A stretch of 64,000 bases of DNA from positions 186,001 to 250,000 of the forward strand of contig JABARV010000003.1 of the NCBI GenBank assembly GCA_019186965.1, in the 5' to 3' direction. The DNA is from Turneriella sp. Lineage in GTDB: Bacteria; Spirochaetota; Leptospiria; Turneriellales; Turneriellaceae. The notes beneath the pieces are model-generated. The model was not told the DNA's origin. It ran no database searches and worked only from the letters and a program-made list of their open reading frames with translations. Positions 62,072 to 64,000 of this stretch are shown piece by piece (position 1 is the stretch's first letter; each line of letters starts with the position of its first letter). Position numbers and translations under genes: made by a program.

Positions 62072-62834
62072 AGTTCGGTATCTTTGACAAAGTAGCCTCG
62101 TGCAAAATGTCTGTATTCGGTTGGGCGAGCGTATCGCCGACGAGAAAAATTCCGGGGCCATCGCTAGCACGTTTCAAAACACCCTCGGCAAAATCGGCGA
62201 CGGTGCCGCGTTGCGCTTCTGCATTTTCCATACCCGCATTTTCAACGAGCGCAGCGCTTTTAGTAGCGTTGATGCCTGCCATTAATAATGCTTGAGCTAT
62301 TTGCATTGTACGGCTCGCCCCCATGTAAAAAACCAGCGTGCCCGAAAAAGCGGCCATCGCGCGTATTGAATCTTGCAGCGTGCCTGCATAGCCGTCTGTA
62401 ATCCAGATGTGCCGACAGTCTTCCCGCGCAGTCAAAGGCACTTTGAGATGGGCGGCGGCGCTCAAAAGAGCACTGACACCGGGTAGAACGGTGACTTCAA
62501 TACCGAAAGAATGAAGCGCGTTAAGTTCGCTCGTTAGGTGCGCGAATATAGAGGGATCACCCCCTTTGAGACGCAAAACGTTTTTACCGCGCAGAGTGTA
62601 CTCAACCATCGTGCGGGTAATCATCGCCTGCGTGTAAGCGTGGTTGCCGCAGCGTTTGCCTACAAAAACTGCCTCGGCGTCTTGCGGGAATTCGGCTATA
62701 ATCGAATCTCCGATAAGCGCATCGTAAAGAATGACATCCGCCGCGCGGATAGCGCGAAACACCGCAATCGTTAAATGGTCGATAGAGCCTGGGCCAGCGC
62801 CTGCAATCGTCACGCGGCCTAAGTGCGTAGTCAT
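62058..62834 (-). CDS. cobA: Uroporphyrinogen-III C-methyltransferase
   Basis: The 258-residue enzyme makes precorrin-2 from uroporphyrinogen III with two SAM. It has GRVTIAGAGPGSIDHLTI, VLRLKGGDPSIFAH, VLPGVSALLSAAAHLKVPLT and FYMGASRTMQIAQALLMAG. In E. coli this activity and the next are fused in CysG; here they are separate overlapping genes. The start overlaps cysN by four bases (ATGA). Confidence 0.93.
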   Translation of the reverse strand: MTTHLGRVTIAGAGPGSIDHLTIAVFRAIRAADVILYDALIGDSIIAEFPQDAEAVFVGKRCGNHAYTQAMITRTMVEYTLRGKNVLRLKGGDPSIFAHLTSELNALHSFGIEVTVLPGVSALLSAAAHLKVPLTAREDCRHIWITDGYAGTLQDSIRAMAAFSGTLVFYMGASRTMQIAQALLMAGINATKSAALVENAGMENAEAQRGTVADFAEGVLKRASDGPGIFLVGDTLAQPNTDILHEATLSKIPNYAAS

Positions 62835-64000
62835 AATTTCACCTCGTTATTCGTTGAGAACATGAGCGCAGAGCAAGTTAAATTCGTCTGCACGTCGACG
62901 AGCACGCCCGCGCCCGTCGTCCAATTATTTTCGTAGTCGTCGACGAGTATGCTCTCTGCCGTTTTAATCGTCACCTCGGCGATTTCATTCAACGCGACGG
63001 TAGGCGTATCTGTATTGTAAAATTTCAATGATGATAAATCGAGTTTCGCATCGATCGATTTCACCATCGCTTTAACTTTGCGCGTGCCGGTAAGCAAATG
63101 GTAGGCATGGTTGAGTTTGAGTTTTTGGGTGTCGAGGTGCGTTAAGTGTGCTTTGAACACGTTTGTTTTTAGCGGCGATTCGTCGGCTTTGACAAAAATA
63201 TCACCTCGGCTGATGTCTATATCGCTATCGAGTTCTATGACCGCCGAGTCGTTGGCATATATTGCGTCGGCAGGACGATCTGAAAATGAGAGAGCCGTGA
63301 TTACCGCTTGGCTACCTGCGGGCTCGATACGGATTGTATCGCCGATTTTTAAGTTACCTGTGCGCAACACACCGGCAAAACCGCGGAAGTCGTGTAAGCC
63401 GGTCGATTGTGGGCGCAGCACGTATTGTACCGTGAAGCGCGTACCCTCGGCATTCTTACTATAAATTTCACTTTCTTCGAGCACCTTAAGAAGAGGTTTG
63501 TGCGTGTACCATGGCATCGACGACGAGGGATTAACGATGTTGTCGCCCTTTAACGCCGAGATGGGTATAAGCGTCGTTTTCTTGAAAGAAAGGCTTGCGG
63601 CGAGTTTTTTGAAATCGTCTTCGATTTCTTGAAAACGTTCTTGGCTGAAATTTACTAAATCCATCTTGTTGACGCAAACAATTAGGTGCGGCACACGCAA
63701 GAGGTGAGAGATAAAACTATGGCGGCGCGTCTGTTCAAGAATACCCTGCCGCGCATCGATTAAAATAACCGCAGTGTCGGCGAGCGAAGCGCCCGTAACC
63801 ATATTGCGTGTGTATTGTACGTGCCCGGGCGTATCGGCGATGATAAACTTGCGCACGGGGGTTGAGAAATATTTGTACGCGACATCGATGGTTATGCCCT
63901 GTTCGCGTTCGGCCTTGAGGCCGTCGGTTAAGAGCGCGAGGTTGAGTTCGCCGTCGCCCACGCGGTCTTTCGCTTCGATGTGGTCGAGGTGCTCGCGGAA
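62831..64000 (-). CDS. cysN: Sulfate adenylyltransferase subunit 1 (GTPase), N-terminus outside window
   Basis: The frame is open to the right edge, so the P-loop and start lie beyond base 64000. The visible 389 residues show GITIDVAYKYFSTPVRKF, DTPGHVQYTRNMVTGAS (G3), NKMDLVNF (G4) and SALKGDN (G5), then EF-Tu-like beta domains. CysN with CysD makes APS from sulfate and ATP, driven by GTP. It overlaps cobA and opens the visible part of the cys operon. An APS-kinase fusion is absent at the C-terminus. Confidence 0.95.
   Translation of the reverse strand, partial: FREHLDHIEAKDRVGDGELNLALLTDGLKAEREQGITIDVAYKYFSTPVRKFIIADTPGHVQYTRNMVTGASLADTAVILIDARQGILEQTRRHSFISHLLRVPHLIVCVNKMDLVNFSQERFQEIEDDFKKLAASLSFKKTTLIPISALKGDNIVNPSSSMPWYTHKPLLKVLEESEIYSKNAEGTRFTVQYVLRPQSTGLHDFRGFAGVLRTGNLKIGDTIRIEPAGSQAVITALSFSDRPADAIYANDSAVIELDSDIDISRGDIFVKADESPLKTNVFKAHLTHLDTQKLKLNHAYHLLTGTRKVKAMVKSIDAKLDLSSLKFYNTDTPTVALNEIAEVTIKTAESILVDDYENNWTTGAGVLVDVQTNLTCSALMFSTNNEVKL

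Overview
The window is a dense bacterial chromosome segment without rRNA, tRNA or CRISPR that I could see. Several features point to a spirochaete, probably of the Leptospira/Turneriella side, but this is inference without a database search: short spirochaete-style lipoboxes (TVNC, FAAC), a fused IcmF mutase, class III cyclase and RsbU/STAS signalling, and outer-membrane barrel proteins together with zinc-type S14, S4 and L36.

Layout. 1-4.5 kb: end of nnrD, an AAA ATPase, and a small accessory island. The island holds a frameshifted small secreted protein, a ParE/RelE-type toxin-antitoxin pair, strong palindromes, and an orphan Rhs C-terminal tip with a membrane protein next to it. 4.6-10.2 kb: pgsA, icmF, a YhhN-family protein and a GHKL ATPase. 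10.3-15.9 kb: one operon of a coiled-coil protein, a PgpH-type c-di-AMP phosphodiesterase, an M50 (site-2 protease) homologue that has lost most metal ligands, and EttA. 16-20.1 kb: a response regulator followed in frame by a STAS-like fragment, a glutathione S-transferase and a large GH18 lipoprotein.

20.2-27.6 kb is the most interesting part. A class III nucleotide cyclase is divergent from a tight seven-gene run: SAM methyltransferase, membrane PP2C phosphatase, GHKL anti-sigma-like kinase, STAS antagonist, an N-acyltransferase fused to a cyclic-nucleotide-binding domain, an outer-membrane barrel and a lipoprotein alpha/beta hydrolase. I propose that this is a cyclic-nucleotide-gated, partner-switch-controlled acyl-signal or envelope-modification system. 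The genes are seen; the function is inferred.

27.6-37 kb: a surface protein joining a HExxH protease, a beta-propeller and an outer-membrane barrel, then a UbiB-like kinase, and on the minus strand alaS-acpS-ruvB and a small membrane protein. 37-53.7 kb: the complete S10-spc-alpha ribosomal cluster (minus strand), starting with tuf and ending with rpoA and rplQ; adk and map are included and infA is missing. 54-55.9 kb: an LtaS-type phosphoglycerol transferase. 56-64 kb: an assimilatory sulfate operon (cysN, cobA, a siroheme-forming dehydrogenase, sulfite reductase, and the sulfate ABC transporter sbp-cysU-cysW-cysA), truncated at the right edge inside cysN. The operon couples sulfate uptake and activation to sulfite reduction and to synthesis of the reductase's own siroheme.
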